Assembly: GCA_019637195.1 (NCBI GenBank) | Contig: JAHBWA010000010.1 | Coordinates: 1 to 64,000, forward strand | Length of the DNA: 64,000 nucleotides | DNA from: Labilithrix sp. | Lineage (GTDB): Bacteria; Myxococcota_A; Polyangia; Polyangiales; Polyangiaceae | Direction: 5' to 3' | Shown: positions 54,479 to 63,921 of the stretch, piece by piece | How the letters are laid out: each line of letters begins with the position of its first letter | How positions within the stretch are numbered: the first letter of the stretch is position 1 | Translations under genes and position numbers: made by a program | Notes under the pieces: model-generated | The model's database searches: none | The model's input: only the letters and a program-made list of their open reading frames with translations | What the model was told of the DNA's origin: nothing

Positions 54479-57055
54479 GTGCGCCGCTCCGTAGCTCTAG
54501 CGCTCCTCGTCGCGTCGGCCGCGGTCGCGCCCGGCGCGCGCGCGCTCGTCTGGCCCGACGTCCCGGAGCGGGTCGAGCGCGGGCTCGCGTCGCCCGATCC
54601 TGCGAGCCGCCGCGTCGCCGCTCGCGACCTCGCGAACCTCGGAGGCGCGCGCGCGACCCCGCTCGTCCTCAAGGCGCTCGGCGACGCGGACGTCGAGGTC
54701 CGCCTCGCCGCGGCGCAGTCGGCGATCCGCCTCCGGGTCGCGCCGGCCACCGACGCCGCCATCGTGTGGCTCGGCGAGCGCGACGCGAAGCTGCGCGTCG
54801 CCGCGTGCGAGGTCGCGCGGGCGCTGCCGAACCCGCGCGCGGTCCAGCCGCTGGCGCGCGCCCTCGGCGACACCGATCCCCAGGTACGCTCGACCTGCGC
54901 GAACGCCCTCGGCGCGTCGGGCTCGCCCGAGGCGGTCGCGCCGCTCTCCGGCAAGCTCGACGATCCCACGCCCAACGTGAGAGCCGACGTCGCGCGCGCG
55001 CTCGCGCGGCTCGGCGACGGGCGGGCGGTGGTGCCGCTCGTCGGCAAGGTGCAAGACTCGGTGCCCGACGTCCGGCAAGCCGTCGTCCGCGCGCTGGGCG
55101 ACCTCGGCGACACGCGCGCGACGCAGGCGCTGCTCCTCGCGCTGCGCGACACCGTGCCCGAGGTGAAGGTCGAGGCGCTCGCGGCGCTCGGACGCCTCCG
55201 CGCTCCGGACGCGGTCGACGCGATCGCCCCGCTCGCCCTCGAGCGCAACGCCGGGGTCCGGCAGGCCGCGCTCGTCGCGCTCGGACGCATCGGCACCGAG
55301 AGCGCCGTCCGCGCGCTCGTCAAGGCGCTCGGGACCCAAGAGGACGCCACCGCGGGCGTGGAGCGCACGCCCGTCCGCGACGCGCTCGTGGCCGCGGGGA
55401 CGCCCGCGGTCGCGGAGCTGACGGCGCTGCTCGACCGACCGGTGTCCCCTGCCGTCGCGTCGAGCGCCGCGTGGGTGCTCGGCGAGCTTCGTGCGACCAA
55501 GAGCGCCCCGGCGATCGTCGCCGCCCTCCGCAAAGGCACGCTCCCCCAGACCGCCGCGCTCCGCGCGCTCGCCGGCGCGGGCACGCCGGAGCAGGTGCCG
55601 GTCGTCCTCGAGTTCGTCTCCGATCCGAGCCCCGCGACGCGCGAAGAGGCGCGCCTCGCCGCGACCGCGCTGCTCGATCCGTCGCGTCCCGACGGCCGCG
55701 CGGTGGAGCCGCTCGCGGCGACGCTGAAGAGCCCGCGGACGACGCCCGGCGAGCGCGCCGCCGTGGCGACGCTCCTCGGACGGACGGGCGCGCCACGCGC
55801 CGCGACCGAGCTCATCGGCCTCGTAGGCTCCAAGGACGAGGGGCTCCGCCTGGCCGCGATCGACGCGCTCGGCGCGCTCGGCGCCGACGCTGGCTCGACG
55901 ATCGGCGGCGCGGTCGACGACGTCCTCGTCCCGCTCCTCGCCGACGTGGACCCCGCGGTCCGCCTCCGCGCGGCCGTGGCCATCGGCGCGAGCGGCGGCA
56001 CCACGGCGCGGCGCTCGCTCCTCTCGAAGCTCGACGGCGGCGAGGAGCTCGATCGCTTCGCCCTGTTCGAGGCGCTCGGCGGCGTGCTCGCGCGACACCC
56101 GGACGACGCCGCCGCGCGGCGCGTCTTCGCCGAGCTGGGCGTCGCCGCCGGTCCGGAGCGCGACGCCGTGATCGGCGCCGCCGGACGCGCGCGCGCGCCG
56201 AGCGTCCCGGGCGCGCTCGCCGCCGCCGCTCGGAGCCCCGACGTCGACGATCGCCGCGCCGTCGCGACCGTGCTCGCGGCGCAGTCCGGCTCGCCTCAGG
56301 CGCTCGCGCTCGCGCGCGCCCTCACGTCGGACGGCGACGCCTCGGTGCGCGCCGAGGCGACGTTCGCCCTCGGCTCGCTCGGCGACGCCGCGCTCCTCCC
56401 CGTGCTCGTCGGGCTCGCGCGCAGCGGCGACGCCGACGTCGCGACGAACGCCGCCGGCGCGATCGCGCGGATCGCTCGCCGGACGACCACGGCGCCGGGC
56501 GCCGGCCCCGCCGCGGCGCCGCTCACTCCCGGCCCCGCCGCGGCCCCGGCCGCTCCCATCCCGGCCGCGGGCCGGAGCCCGATCACCGAGGCGGTCTGCC
56601 CGATGCTCTCTGACGGGCGCGCCACGGTGCGCGCGAACGCGCTCGCCGCGCTCGCGGCCGCGCGACGGCGCTGCGCCGACGGCCGCGGCGAGCGCAAGCT
56701 CCTCGCCGACGACGCCAGCGACCTCGTGCGCGCCAGCGCCGCGCGCGCGCTCGCGGCCGCGCGGCTCCCCGAAGACGGGCAGGTCCTCGACCGCTGCGCC
56801 TCCGCCGATCGCAGCGCGGAGGTGGCACGCACGTGCCGACCGCACACGACTCGGCCCGCGCTGGGGCGGACGCACGCGGTGCTCGTCTTCGTCGTCGGAG
56901 AGGGCGCCGCGTCGACCGCCAGGCCTCGCGCGCCGTTCCTCCTCGAGTACGAGGACGGCGTGCTCCGCGCGGGCGTCGCCGACAGACGCGGCGCCACCTT
57001 CGATCCGGCGGCGCCCGCTGGCGACATCGTGCTTCGACGCGCACCGTCCCCCTGA
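54479..57055 (+). CDS. HEAT-repeat protein
   Basis: This 858-aa protein has a signal peptide (VALALLVASAAVAPGARA) followed by about 15 HEAT-like repeats, each roughly 30 residues with a D-P-x-V-R-x-x-A-A-x-A-L-G pattern (DTDPQVRSTCANALGASG, DSVPDVRQAVVRALGDLG). A Pro/Ala linker near residue 690 separates the last repeats. HEAT solenoids bind partner proteins. GTG 54479 is chosen because it begins the signal peptide; GTG 54443 adds 12 residues. No partner is evident. Confidence 0.85.
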   Translation: MRRSVALALLVASAAVAPGARALVWPDVPERVERGLASPDPASRRVAARDLANLGGARATPLVLKALGDADVEVRLAAAQSAIRLRVAPATDAAIVWLGERDAKLRVAACEVARALPNPRAVQPLARALGDTDPQVRSTCANALGASGSPEAVAPLSGKLDDPTPNVRADVARALARLGDGRAVVPLVGKVQDSVPDVRQAVVRALGDLGDTRATQALLLALRDTVPEVKVEALAALGRLRAPDAVDAIAPLALERNAGVRQAALVALGRIGTESAVRALVKALGTQEDATAGVERTPVRDALVAAGTPAVAELTALLDRPVSPAVASSAAWVLGELRATKSAPAIVAALRKGTLPQTAALRALAGAGTPEQVPVVLEFVSDPSPATREEARLAATALLDPSRPDGRAVEPLAATLKSPRTTPGERAAVATLLGRTGAPRAATELIGLVGSKDEGLRLAAIDALGALGADAGSTIGGAVDDVLVPLLADVDPAVRLRAAVAIGASGGTTARRSLLSKLDGGEELDRFALFEALGGVLARHPDDAAARRVFAELGVAAGPERDAVIGAAGRARAPSVPGALAAAARSPDVDDRRAVATVLAAQSGSPQALALARALTSDGDASVRAEATFALGSLGDAALLPVLVGLARSGDADVATNAAGAIARIARRTTTAPGAGPAAAPLTPGPAAAPAAPIPAAGRSPITEAVCPMLSDGRATVRANALAALAAARRRCADGRGERKLLADDASDLVRASAARALAAARLPEDGQVLDRCASADRSAEVARTCRPHTTRPALGRTHAVLVFVVGEGAASTARPRAPFLLEYEDGVLRAGVADRRGATFDPAAPAGDIVLRRAPSP

Positions 57056-57116
57056 GGTGCCGGCCGCGTCGCGCGGCCTGTCACGCCCGGTGGCCTCGCG
57101 GAGCGACGCCTGCCGC

Positions 57117-57599
57117 TCACTCCTCGCGCGCGAGCCCGTCGATCCAAAGACCGAGGCGCTCGAGCTCGGTCGGCGTGAGCTTCTCGTTCCCCTCGTCGAA
57201 GGGCATCTCGCTGCCGCAGTCGTGCGTCCCGCTCACCTTGTGCCAGACGAGGCTCGCCTCGCGATCGCCGGGGACGATCCGCGTGACTTGCTGGCTGCTC
57301 ACGCAGAACCCGCGCGCGCCGCCCCCGGTGTTCGTGGCGACACCGACCGTCGCACGCGTGAACGGCGCCGACAGGTCGAGGAGAGCGTTCGCCGCATCGT
57401 GGCACGCCACGCAGCGCTCGTCGAAGAGCGCCTGCACCTCGGCCTCACTGAAGGGCGCGAGGTTCGCCGGCGGGGCCTCCTCCGCCGGCGGGGCCTCCTC
57501 CGCCTCTCCCGCGGGTGAAGCGCCCTCGGGCGCCGGGGCGACCGTCTTGGTCGTGCACGCGACGAGCGTGAGCGCGATGGCGAGCGTGAGCGACTTCAT
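57117..57599 (-). CDS. Lipoprotein with c-type heme motif
   Basis: This 160-aa protein has a signal peptide with lipobox LALTLVAC-like (TLVAC). An acidic Pro/Ala linker includes a repeated EEAPPA (an 18-bp duplication at about 57475-57510). The heme-binding CVACH is near residue 64 and a downstream EMPFDEGN supplies a likely axial Met. It resembles cytochrome-c-like domains found in myxobacterial lipoproteins. The redox partner is unknown. Confidence 0.8.
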   Translation of the reverse strand: MKSLTLAIALTLVACTTKTVAPAPEGASPAGEAEEAPPAEEAPPANLAPFSEAEVQALFDERCVACHDAANALLDLSAPFTRATVGVATNTGGGARGFCVSSQQVTRIVPGDREASLVWHKVSGTHDCGSEMPFDEGNEKLTPTELERLGLWIDGLAREE

Positions 57600-57687
57600 C
57601 ACGGCGGGACGTCTAGCGCGCGCCTGGCCGAGGTGCCATCGTCATTTGGCCCACGGACACAGCCTCCAAGCGAGCCCCGTGCGTGGA

Positions 57688-58518
57688 TCAACGGACCCGC
57701 TCGAGCTCGAGGATCTTCGCGATGACCTGCGACGGCCTGCGGGCGTCCTGGAGCGCGTCGGCGAGCCCCCGCGCGCCGAGCCTCGCCACGCGGAGGAGCT
57801 GTACCTGGCTGGCGCCGCCGCGCCGCGGTCGCACGACGACGACGCCGACGCGGAGCGCCAGGCCGTCGGGCGTCACCTCACGGAGCGGCCGCCGGAGCAC
57901 GACCACCGAAGCGACGGGCGCCGCGCACACGACCGACGCGCGCGAGAGGTACAGGCCGCTCCCGATCGCGCCGGGCGCGTCCTCCTCGGCGCGTCGGAGG
58001 AGCACCGCGAGATCGCGCGCCGGCGTGTCCGTCGCGCCCGCGAGACGGCTCGCGGCGACGTCGACGAGATCACCGACGTTGGAGCACTCGAGGCCGAGCA
58101 CGACGCGGTCGGGCGTGAGCAGCTCCGCCAGGCCTGCGGCGCGCTCTTCGCGGGCCGGAACGCTGCGACCCGGGAGCTCCGCTTCGATGAACGCCTGGAC
58201 GCGCGCGAGCTCCCCGGCGGTGAGCCCGCGCCGCGCGATCTCGAGGAACAGCGTCCTGGCCGCGGGCTCCTCTTCGAGGTAGCTCGCGACGAACGGACTG
58301 ACCCGGTGAGCGACGTCGACCAACAACGTCGGCGGGATCCCGAGCTCCCGAGCGATGGCGCCCAGGCGATCGGTGGTCGGCGGCGCGTCGAGCCCGTGCT
58401 CGACACGGCTCAAGTAGGCGCTCGACACGCCGATCCTGCGCGCGAGCTCGCGCAGCCCCAGGCCGGCGTCCACCCGCAGGAGGCGGAGCGTCGCCCCGAC
58501 GTGAATCGCGTGGCTCAC
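57688..58518 (-). CDS. Helix-turn-helix regulator with degenerate PTS EIIA-like domain
   Basis: This 276-aa protein starts with a Xre-type helix-turn-helix (LRLLRVDAGLGLRELARRIG, SSAYLSRVEHGLDAPP). The C-terminal half (about residues 130-270) resembles an EIIA domain of the fructose type. Where the phospho-His motif G-x-G-x-x-x-P-H should be it reads IGSGLYLSRASVV, so phosphorylation is unlikely. It is the next gene after the antiporter on the same strand, with only 3 bp between them (stop 58522, start 58518). Confidence 0.75.
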   Translation of the reverse strand: MSHAIHVGATLRLLRVDAGLGLRELARRIGVSSAYLSRVEHGLDAPPTTDRLGAIARELGIPPTLLVDVAHRVSPFVASYLEEEPAARTLFLEIARRGLTAGELARVQAFIEAELPGRSVPAREERAAGLAELLTPDRVVLGLECSNVGDLVDVAASRLAGATDTPARDLAVLLRRAEEDAPGAIGSGLYLSRASVVCAAPVASVVVLRRPLREVTPDGLALRVGVVVVRPRRGGASQVQLLRVARLGARGLADALQDARRPSQVIAKILELERVR

Positions 58519-58521
58519 GGC

Positions 58522-60648
58522 TCAGAGCGCCTCGACGACGGACGGGGGGCGCTCGCTCACGCTCCGGCTCGCCGACGCGACCGGCGCAGCAGCGTGGTGC
58601 ACGACGACGACCGAGGGGGCCGCGTCGCGGATGATCCGCTCGCGATGACGACCGAGGAGCGCGTCGTTGAGCCCCCACTCGACACCGACCCCGACCACGA
58701 CCAGATCATAGCCCTCCTTCGCCTCGTCGAGAACAGCCTCCTCCGGGACGGCGTGCTCGATGATCGAGAGGCGGACGTGGTGCGTCTCCTCCGGGAAGAG
58801 CTCGTCGACGAGCACGCGCTGCCGCTTCGACGACTCGCCTTCGCGCGGGGAGACGACGTGGAGGATCGTCACGTCGGCGCCGGAGCTCTCGAGGAGCCTT
58901 CGCGCCAGGAGGAGCGCGGCGCGGTCGTGCGCGCTCCCCATGAACGGGACGAGCACGCGGCGGATCTCCGACAGGCCTCGGTCGACGAGCACGGCGACGT
59001 CGCAGCGCGCCTCCTGCATCACGGCGCGCACGGTGCCGCCCAGCACGGTGCCGCCGAACAGCGGCTTGTGCCTGCCGAGGAGCACCAGCCCCACGCCCTT
59101 CGTCTCCGCCGTGCGGCAGATGTCGACGGCCGGCTCGCCGGAGACGAACGAGAGCGTCCGGGCCTCCACGCCGAGCGCGGACGACCGGGCGAGCAGCGGC
59201 GCGAGCGCCTCCTCCGTCCCGGACTCGGAGCGCAGGTGGAACGACGCGCGGTCCTGCGGGCGCACGAGGTGAAGCGCGAAGAGCGCCTCGCGCGACGACC
59301 GCGCGAGGGCGCTCCCCAGGACGGCGAGACCCGCGGCCGTCTCCGCGTGCGACACCGACACGAGCACGCGGAACGGCTCGTCGGCGTCCGCTCGCGCCGC
59401 GACCGCCCTCGCGCGCTCGCCGGGGTAGATCCAGCGGAGGAGCGGCGAGGTCATGAACGTGGTCACGAGCGCCATCACGACCATCATCGTGAAGAGCGTC
59501 GGTGAGATGACGCCGAGATCGAGCCCGATGTTGAGCACGATGAGCTCCATCAGGCCGCGCGTGTTCATCAGGACGCCGATGGCGCTCGACTCGCGCCACG
59601 GCAGCCCGGTCATGCGCGCGGCGATGGTGCTGCCGCCGAACTTCCCGGCGCACGCGAGGACGATGATGAGCCCGCAGATGCCCCACGCCCCTGGCGTCGA
59701 GAGGAGGCCGATCTCGGTGCGGAGCCCGCTGTACGCGAAGAAGATCGGCAGGAGGAGGACGACCGCCACGTCCTCGAGCTTCTCCGCGAGGAGCCGCGCG
59801 AGCGCGCCGTCCTTCGGGATGATGGCGCCGAAGATGAAGGCGCCGAAGAGCGCGTGGATGCCGATCATCTCGGTCGCCAGGCTCGAGAGCAAGAGCAGCA
59901 CGAGCGTGAACGCGACGATCCCCTGTGTGAGGCCGTCGCGCGTGGCCACGCGCGCGGCCATCCGCGCGACGAACGGGCGCACGACCACCAGCATCGCGCC
60001 CGCGTAGCCGAGCGCGAGGAACGTCGTCAGGATCGCCCCGCCGATGTTCGACGCCCGGACGATCGAGACGACGAACGCGAGGAGACACCACGCCGTCACG
60101 TCGTCGACGGCCGCGCACGTGATGCTGATCGCGCCCACCTCGGTCGTGAGGAGGCGCCGCTCGGTCAAGATGCGCGCGAGCACCGGGAACGCGGTGACGC
60201 TCATCGAGATGCCGATGAAGAGGAGGAACGAGACGAACGGGATCGACGGCGAGGACAGGCGCGCGTAGAGGAACGGCGCCGCCAGCGCGCCGAGCGCGAA
60301 CGGGACGACGATGCTCGTGTGGCTGATCGCGACCGACGCCCGACCGCGGCCGCGCAGGAGCTTTGGGTCGAGCTCCAGCCCTACCAGGAACATGAAGAGC
60401 AGGAGGCCGACCTGACTCAACATCTTCAGCGACTGGAGCGAGTCGGTCGGGAACACCGCCGTGAGCACGGACGGCGCGAGCCAGCCGAGGAGCGACGGCC
60501 CGAGCACGATCCCGGCGACGATCTCGGCGATGACGAGCGGCTGCCGGAGCCGCGCGGCGACGAACCCTAGTCCGCGCGACAGGGCAAGGATGATCACCAG
60601 CTGGGCGATGAGGATCCCCACCGGACCGTGAAGCCATCCGGACAACAT
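58522..60648 (-). CDS. Cation/proton antiporter (CPA2) fused to two Usp-like domains
   Basis: This 708-aa protein has an N-terminal antiporter of about 12 helices (VIAEIVAGIVLGPSLLGW, the ion-binding region ITCAAVDDVTAW, IHALFGAFIFGAIIP). After residue 420 come two alpha/beta domains of the universal-stress-protein type (FRVLVSVSHAETAAGLAVLG; RRVLVPFMGSAHDRAALLLA), the second without a clear G-x-x-G-x-G-x-x-x-S/T ATP loop. It exchanges H+ for a cation such as Na+ or K+. ATG 60648 has no Shine-Dalgarno. Confidence 0.92.
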   Translation of the reverse strand: MLSGWLHGPVGILIAQLVIILALSRGLGFVAARLRQPLVIAEIVAGIVLGPSLLGWLAPSVLTAVFPTDSLQSLKMLSQVGLLLFMFLVGLELDPKLLRGRGRASVAISHTSIVVPFALGALAAPFLYARLSSPSIPFVSFLLFIGISMSVTAFPVLARILTERRLLTTEVGAISITCAAVDDVTAWCLLAFVVSIVRASNIGGAILTTFLALGYAGAMLVVVRPFVARMAARVATRDGLTQGIVAFTLVLLLLSSLATEMIGIHALFGAFIFGAIIPKDGALARLLAEKLEDVAVVLLLPIFFAYSGLRTEIGLLSTPGAWGICGLIIVLACAGKFGGSTIAARMTGLPWRESSAIGVLMNTRGLMELIVLNIGLDLGVISPTLFTMMVVMALVTTFMTSPLLRWIYPGERARAVAARADADEPFRVLVSVSHAETAAGLAVLGSALARSSREALFALHLVRPQDRASFHLRSESGTEEALAPLLARSSALGVEARTLSFVSGEPAVDICRTAETKGVGLVLLGRHKPLFGGTVLGGTVRAVMQEARCDVAVLVDRGLSEIRRVLVPFMGSAHDRAALLLARRLLESSGADVTILHVVSPREGESSKRQRVLVDELFPEETHHVRLSIIEHAVPEEAVLDEAKEGYDLVVVGVGVEWGLNDALLGRHRERIIRDAAPSVVVVHHAAAPVASASRSVSERPPSVVEAL

Positions 60649-60828
60649 GATAAGTGGTAACTAAACACCAATCGTCCGCACAGACCAGGGGAAGCTGGTG
60701 AGCGCCACCGTGCGTGGCGCGCGCAACGCCACGTCGGCGCGCGCGCAACGCATACGGCGCAACGCCACAAGGTCGCGCGCGCGACGCCGACGCGGAGCCA
60801 CGCGGTCGCGCGTCGCGCGCGCGACGAC
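60649..60828. other. Intergenic region with palindromic repeats
   Basis: Between the antiporter start and the kinase stop. The 14-bp palindrome GTCGCGCGCGCGAC occurs at 60772-60785 and again at 60812-60825. GCGCAACGCCAC also occurs twice (60721-60732 and 60757-60768 areas). The palindromes could end the upstream kinase transcript. The stretch nearest the antiporter is AT-rich and likely holds its promoter. Confidence 0.6.
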
Positions 60829-62250
60829 TCAGAGGCACTCGGTCTTGTATCGCTTCACGTTCGTCTCCGGGTCGAAGACGAACGGCGGGTCGCACGGGTT
60901 CGCCGGCGCTGCGTGACGTGACGGTGCGGAGAGCGCCGGCGGTGACGAGCGCTCACTCGAATCGAGAGGTCGCGTCGCCGGCGTCACCGATACGGCCGAG
61001 AGCGCCGATGCCGAAGCGCTCGCGACCGCCTCGGAGGTCGTGGACTCCGACGGCGCCGCGACGGCGGCCGACGCCGACAGCCGCGGCTGCACGTAGAACA
61101 CGAACGCGGCGACGAGGCCGAGCACGAGCACCGCGATGACGAACGCGAGGAGGAAGCCGACCAGCGGCGACATCGGCTTGCCCCGCGCAGCGCTCGTCGC
61201 GCGCCCCGGCGCGGACGTCGACGTCGACGGAGGCGCGCCGCGCGCCGAGACGAACCCGGGCGCCGCGTGACCGCTCGGCGGCGCCGCGCGGCGGATCTCG
61301 TCGAGCACCGGCCGAGAGCGCGGCGACGAGAACGGCGCCAGCGCCGCGGCGGCCTCGATCGCGCTGCCGAAGCGCAGGTCGGCCGGCTTCTCGAGCATCC
61401 GGAGGAGCGCCGCCTCGAGCGCGGGCGGCACGTCGGCGCGGTAGCTCCGGATCGGCGGGATCGGCTCGGTCAGGATCGACGTCACCACCTTTGGGCCGGC
61501 GGTGTGGGCGCCGAACGGGTGCGCGCGCGCGAGCGCCTCGTAGAGGACCAGCGCGAGCGACCAGAGATCCGCGCGCCCGTCGACGCGCTTGGCGTCGAGC
61601 ATCTGCTCGGGGGCCATGTACGCGAGCGTGCCGACGACGGCGCCGGTCCGCGTGAGCCGCTGCGACGAAGCCGCGAGCATCTTCGAGACGCCGAAGTCGA
61701 GCACCTTCACGAGCGGCGCGCCGCCGATTCCCGTCGAGAGGAACACGTTGGCCGGCTTGAGATCGCGGTGCACGATCCCCGCGGCGTGGGCGTCCGCGAG
61801 CGCCGCGAGCACCTGGATGCCGTAGTCGACGACGTCCTCGACCGGGAGCGGCGCGGGCGCCGTGTAGGTCAGGTCATGGAGCGTCTTGCCCTCCAGGTAC
61901 TCCATCACGATGTACGGGTACCCGGACTCGAGGACGTCGACGTCGAGCACCCGGACGACGTGCTCGCTCCGCAAGGCCGCGGTCGCCTTCGCCTCGCGAC
62001 GGAAACGCGCCGCGTCCTCGGCCCACTCGAGATCCGTCGTCCCCTCTCCCTCGGTGAGCACCTTGATCGCGACGCGCTGGTCGAGCGTCAGGTGCATGGC
62101 CCGGACGACGACGCCGAAGCCGCCGCGACCGATCTCCCGCTCGACGCGGTACTTCTCGCCGATCATCGTCCCGGGCTTGACGTTCGGCGGAGCTCGTACC
62201 GTGACGAGGGCCGCGTGCGCCATCCTCTGCGTCTTGCCGGGTCCCTGCAT
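60829..62250 (-). CDS. Ser/Thr protein kinase (PknB-like)
   Basis: This 473-aa protein has a kinase domain at about residues 30-305: Gly loop IGRGGFGVVV, Lys in VAIKVL, catalytic HRDLKPANV, VLDFGVSK and MAPEQ. A linker leads to a membrane helix (SPLVGFLLAFVIAVLVLGLV) and a short extracytoplasmic tail ending in a Cys-containing stretch (NPCDPPFVFDPETN). The architecture is that of a transmembrane receptor kinase. It is divergent from the DUF721 gene. Substrates are unknown. Confidence 0.93.
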   Translation of the reverse strand: MQGPGKTQRMAHAALVTVRAPPNVKPGTMIGEKYRVEREIGRGGFGVVVRAMHLTLDQRVAIKVLTEGEGTTDLEWAEDAARFRREAKATAALRSEHVVRVLDVDVLESGYPYIVMEYLEGKTLHDLTYTAPAPLPVEDVVDYGIQVLAALADAHAAGIVHRDLKPANVFLSTGIGGAPLVKVLDFGVSKMLAASSQRLTRTGAVVGTLAYMAPEQMLDAKRVDGRADLWSLALVLYEALARAHPFGAHTAGPKVVTSILTEPIPPIRSYRADVPPALEAALLRMLEKPADLRFGSAIEAAAALAPFSSPRSRPVLDEIRRAAPPSGHAAPGFVSARGAPPSTSTSAPGRATSAARGKPMSPLVGFLLAFVIAVLVLGLVAAFVFYVQPRLSASAAVAAPSESTTSEAVASASASALSAVSVTPATRPLDSSERSSPPALSAPSRHAAPANPCDPPFVFDPETNVKRYKTECL

Positions 62251-62291
62251 CGTCGAGCGACTGGCGATGGTAGCATCCGCGGGGCACCGAG

Positions 62292-62972
62292 ATGGGTATC
62301 GGCAAGCGCAGAAAGCGACGGCGCCTCGAGGCGCCGGAGCCGCTGGAGAACGTGCTCGCGCGCGCGGGAGAGAACCGCTTCGCCCGCCGGCAGCTGCCGA
62401 TCCCCCTTGCCCACTGGCGCGTGGCGGTCGGGCCGCGCATCGCCGACCGCGCGCGACCCATCGCCCTCGAGCGCGGCGTCCTCGTGGTGAAGGTCGTCAC
62501 GAGCGTCTGGGCGAACGAGCTCTCGATGCTGGCCCCGCAGATCATCGCCAGGCTCGCCGAGTCGGCGCCGAACGGCGCGCCCGGGATCGAGGTCAAGTCC
62601 CTCCGCTTCCGCGTCGGACCGCTCGACGTGATCGAGGGGATCCCGCAGCGCCGCGACTACCGGCGGATCCCGCCGCCGGCGCCGCTCGCGCCGGAGCTCG
62701 AGGCCTCGCTCTCGAAGGTCGACGACGACGATCTCCGCGCGATGATCGAGCGCGCCGCCCGCTCGAACCTCGCGTGGCAGGCCGCGCCGGACGTGAAGAG
62801 CACCCGCGGGGGGCGCGCGCGGGAGGACGCCGGGACGCTCAGCGCAGCGCCGCCAGCCGCTCGAGGCCCTCGAGACGCTGGAAGAGAAAGCGCTCCGCCG
62901 GACCGTAGCGCGGCAGGTTCTGACGGAGCATCGCCACGTAGCTCCGGAGCCGGTTCAGATCGACGGCGGTGA
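62292..62972 (+). CDS. DUF721 (DciA-like) protein
   Basis: This 226-aa protein has a basic N-terminus and the DUF721 core: PLENVLARAGENRFARRQLP, HWRVAVGPRIADRARPIAL and LVVKVVTSVWANELSMLAPQ. DciA loads the replicative helicase in many bacteria, so a replication role is possible. The last 45 codons are low complexity and overlap the convergent FHA gene by 134 bp, so the true end may be shorter or the frame may have shifted. Confidence 0.85.
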   Translation: MGIGKRRKRRRLEAPEPLENVLARAGENRFARRQLPIPLAHWRVAVGPRIADRARPIALERGVLVVKVVTSVWANELSMLAPQIIARLAESAPNGAPGIEVKSLRFRVGPLDVIEGIPQRRDYRRIPPPAPLAPELEASLSKVDDDDLRAMIERAARSNLAWQAAPDVKSTRGGRAREDAGTLSAAPPAARGPRDAGRESAPPDRSAAGSDGASPRSSGAGSDRRR

Positions 62973-63672
62973 CCTTCCGCATCGCGTTGTAGAGCTCGTC
63001 GATCACGTGCGCCGGGCACGGCCGCTTCTGCGCCTGATAGAGCTCGATCACGTAGTCGGCCCAGCCGCCCTTGCCGGTCGCCGTCGCGAGCTTCGCGCTG
63101 AACTTCGCCGCCTGATCGACCAACGTGGGCGGGAGCGGACGCGACGCGCGCGTGGCCTCGATGACGTCCGCGAGCGCCGACGCGAGCAGGCGCTCGGCCT
63201 CGCCGGCCTTGCCCATCGCGAGCGCCTTCTCGGCGACGCCGGAGAGCAGCTTGAACTGGTCCGCGCGCCGGACCATGCTCGGCTCGGGATCGGTCTCGAC
63301 GTGCAGCGGCGGGAACCCCGAGCTCGGGGTGCTCACGCGCATCTTCGGCAGGGTCATCTTGCCGACGCCCATGCCCCCGGAGAGCTGCGGATCGCGCGCG
63401 GCGAGCAGCGTCAGCTCCTGCGACCCGATGAGGATCCGATCTCCGACGCTGATCGACACCTTCGCGTCGATGCGGTGGCCGTTGACGATGACGCCATTGC
63501 GGCTGTTCAGATCCTCGACGGTGACGCCGCCCGCGCCGACCTCGAAGATGGCGTGCCGGCGCGACACGAGCGGATCGTCGAGCGACAGCTGGCAGCTCGC
63601 GTTCCGGCCGACGGCGAACGTGCCCTCGTTCAGCTCCAGATCATGCTGTAGGTAGCGGAGCCGGAAGCGCAT
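62839..63672 (-). CDS. FHA domain protein
   Basis: This 277-aa protein has an N-terminal FHA domain (about residues 10-90) with the conserved GRNASCQLSLDD, SRRHA and NSRNGVIVNG, which bind phosphothreonine. The C-terminal half is helical (LSGVAEKALAMGKAGEAERL). It may read out signals from one of the Ser/Thr kinases here. A promoter candidate is present upstream (63773-63801). Confidence 0.92.
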   Translation of the reverse strand: MRFRLRYLQHDLELNEGTFAVGRNASCQLSLDDPLVSRRHAIFEVGAGGVTVEDLNSRNGVIVNGHRIDAKVSISVGDRILIGSQELTLLAARDPQLSGGMGVGKMTLPKMRVSTPSSGFPPLHVETDPEPSMVRRADQFKLLSGVAEKALAMGKAGEAERLLASALADVIEATRASRPLPPTLVDQAAKFSAKLATATGKGGWADYVIELYQAQKRPCPAHVIDELYNAMRKVTAVDLNRLRSYVAMLRQNLPRYGPAERFLFQRLEGLERLAALR

Positions 63673-63772
63673 CGTTCACCGGCACGACGACTCGGGGATC
63701 TCCCCAGCGACCCGAGAAGACTCTGACGCCCCTCGAGGAGGCGGACCCGCGGTCGACTCGGTTCTCATTCTG

Positions 63773-63801
63773 AAATACCGGGAAGACCGGCGAGCGTACA
63801 A
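63773..63801 (-). promoter_or_regulatory. Candidate promoter of the FHA gene
   Basis: On the minus strand, TTGTAC (63796-63801) and GTATTT (63773-63778) are 17 bp apart, about 100 bp before the FHA start. The -10 is weak. No other features are seen in 63673-63921. Confidence 0.35.
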
Positions 63802-63921
63802 GGAAACACGACAAACCACCCGCTGTCCGGCCGGTCCCGCGAGAGGCTACCAGGCCGCGCGGCCGGGGAGGACAAACTCTATCCAGGACGAGATGGACTG
63901 CGCGCGGCGCCGGCGCTCAGC

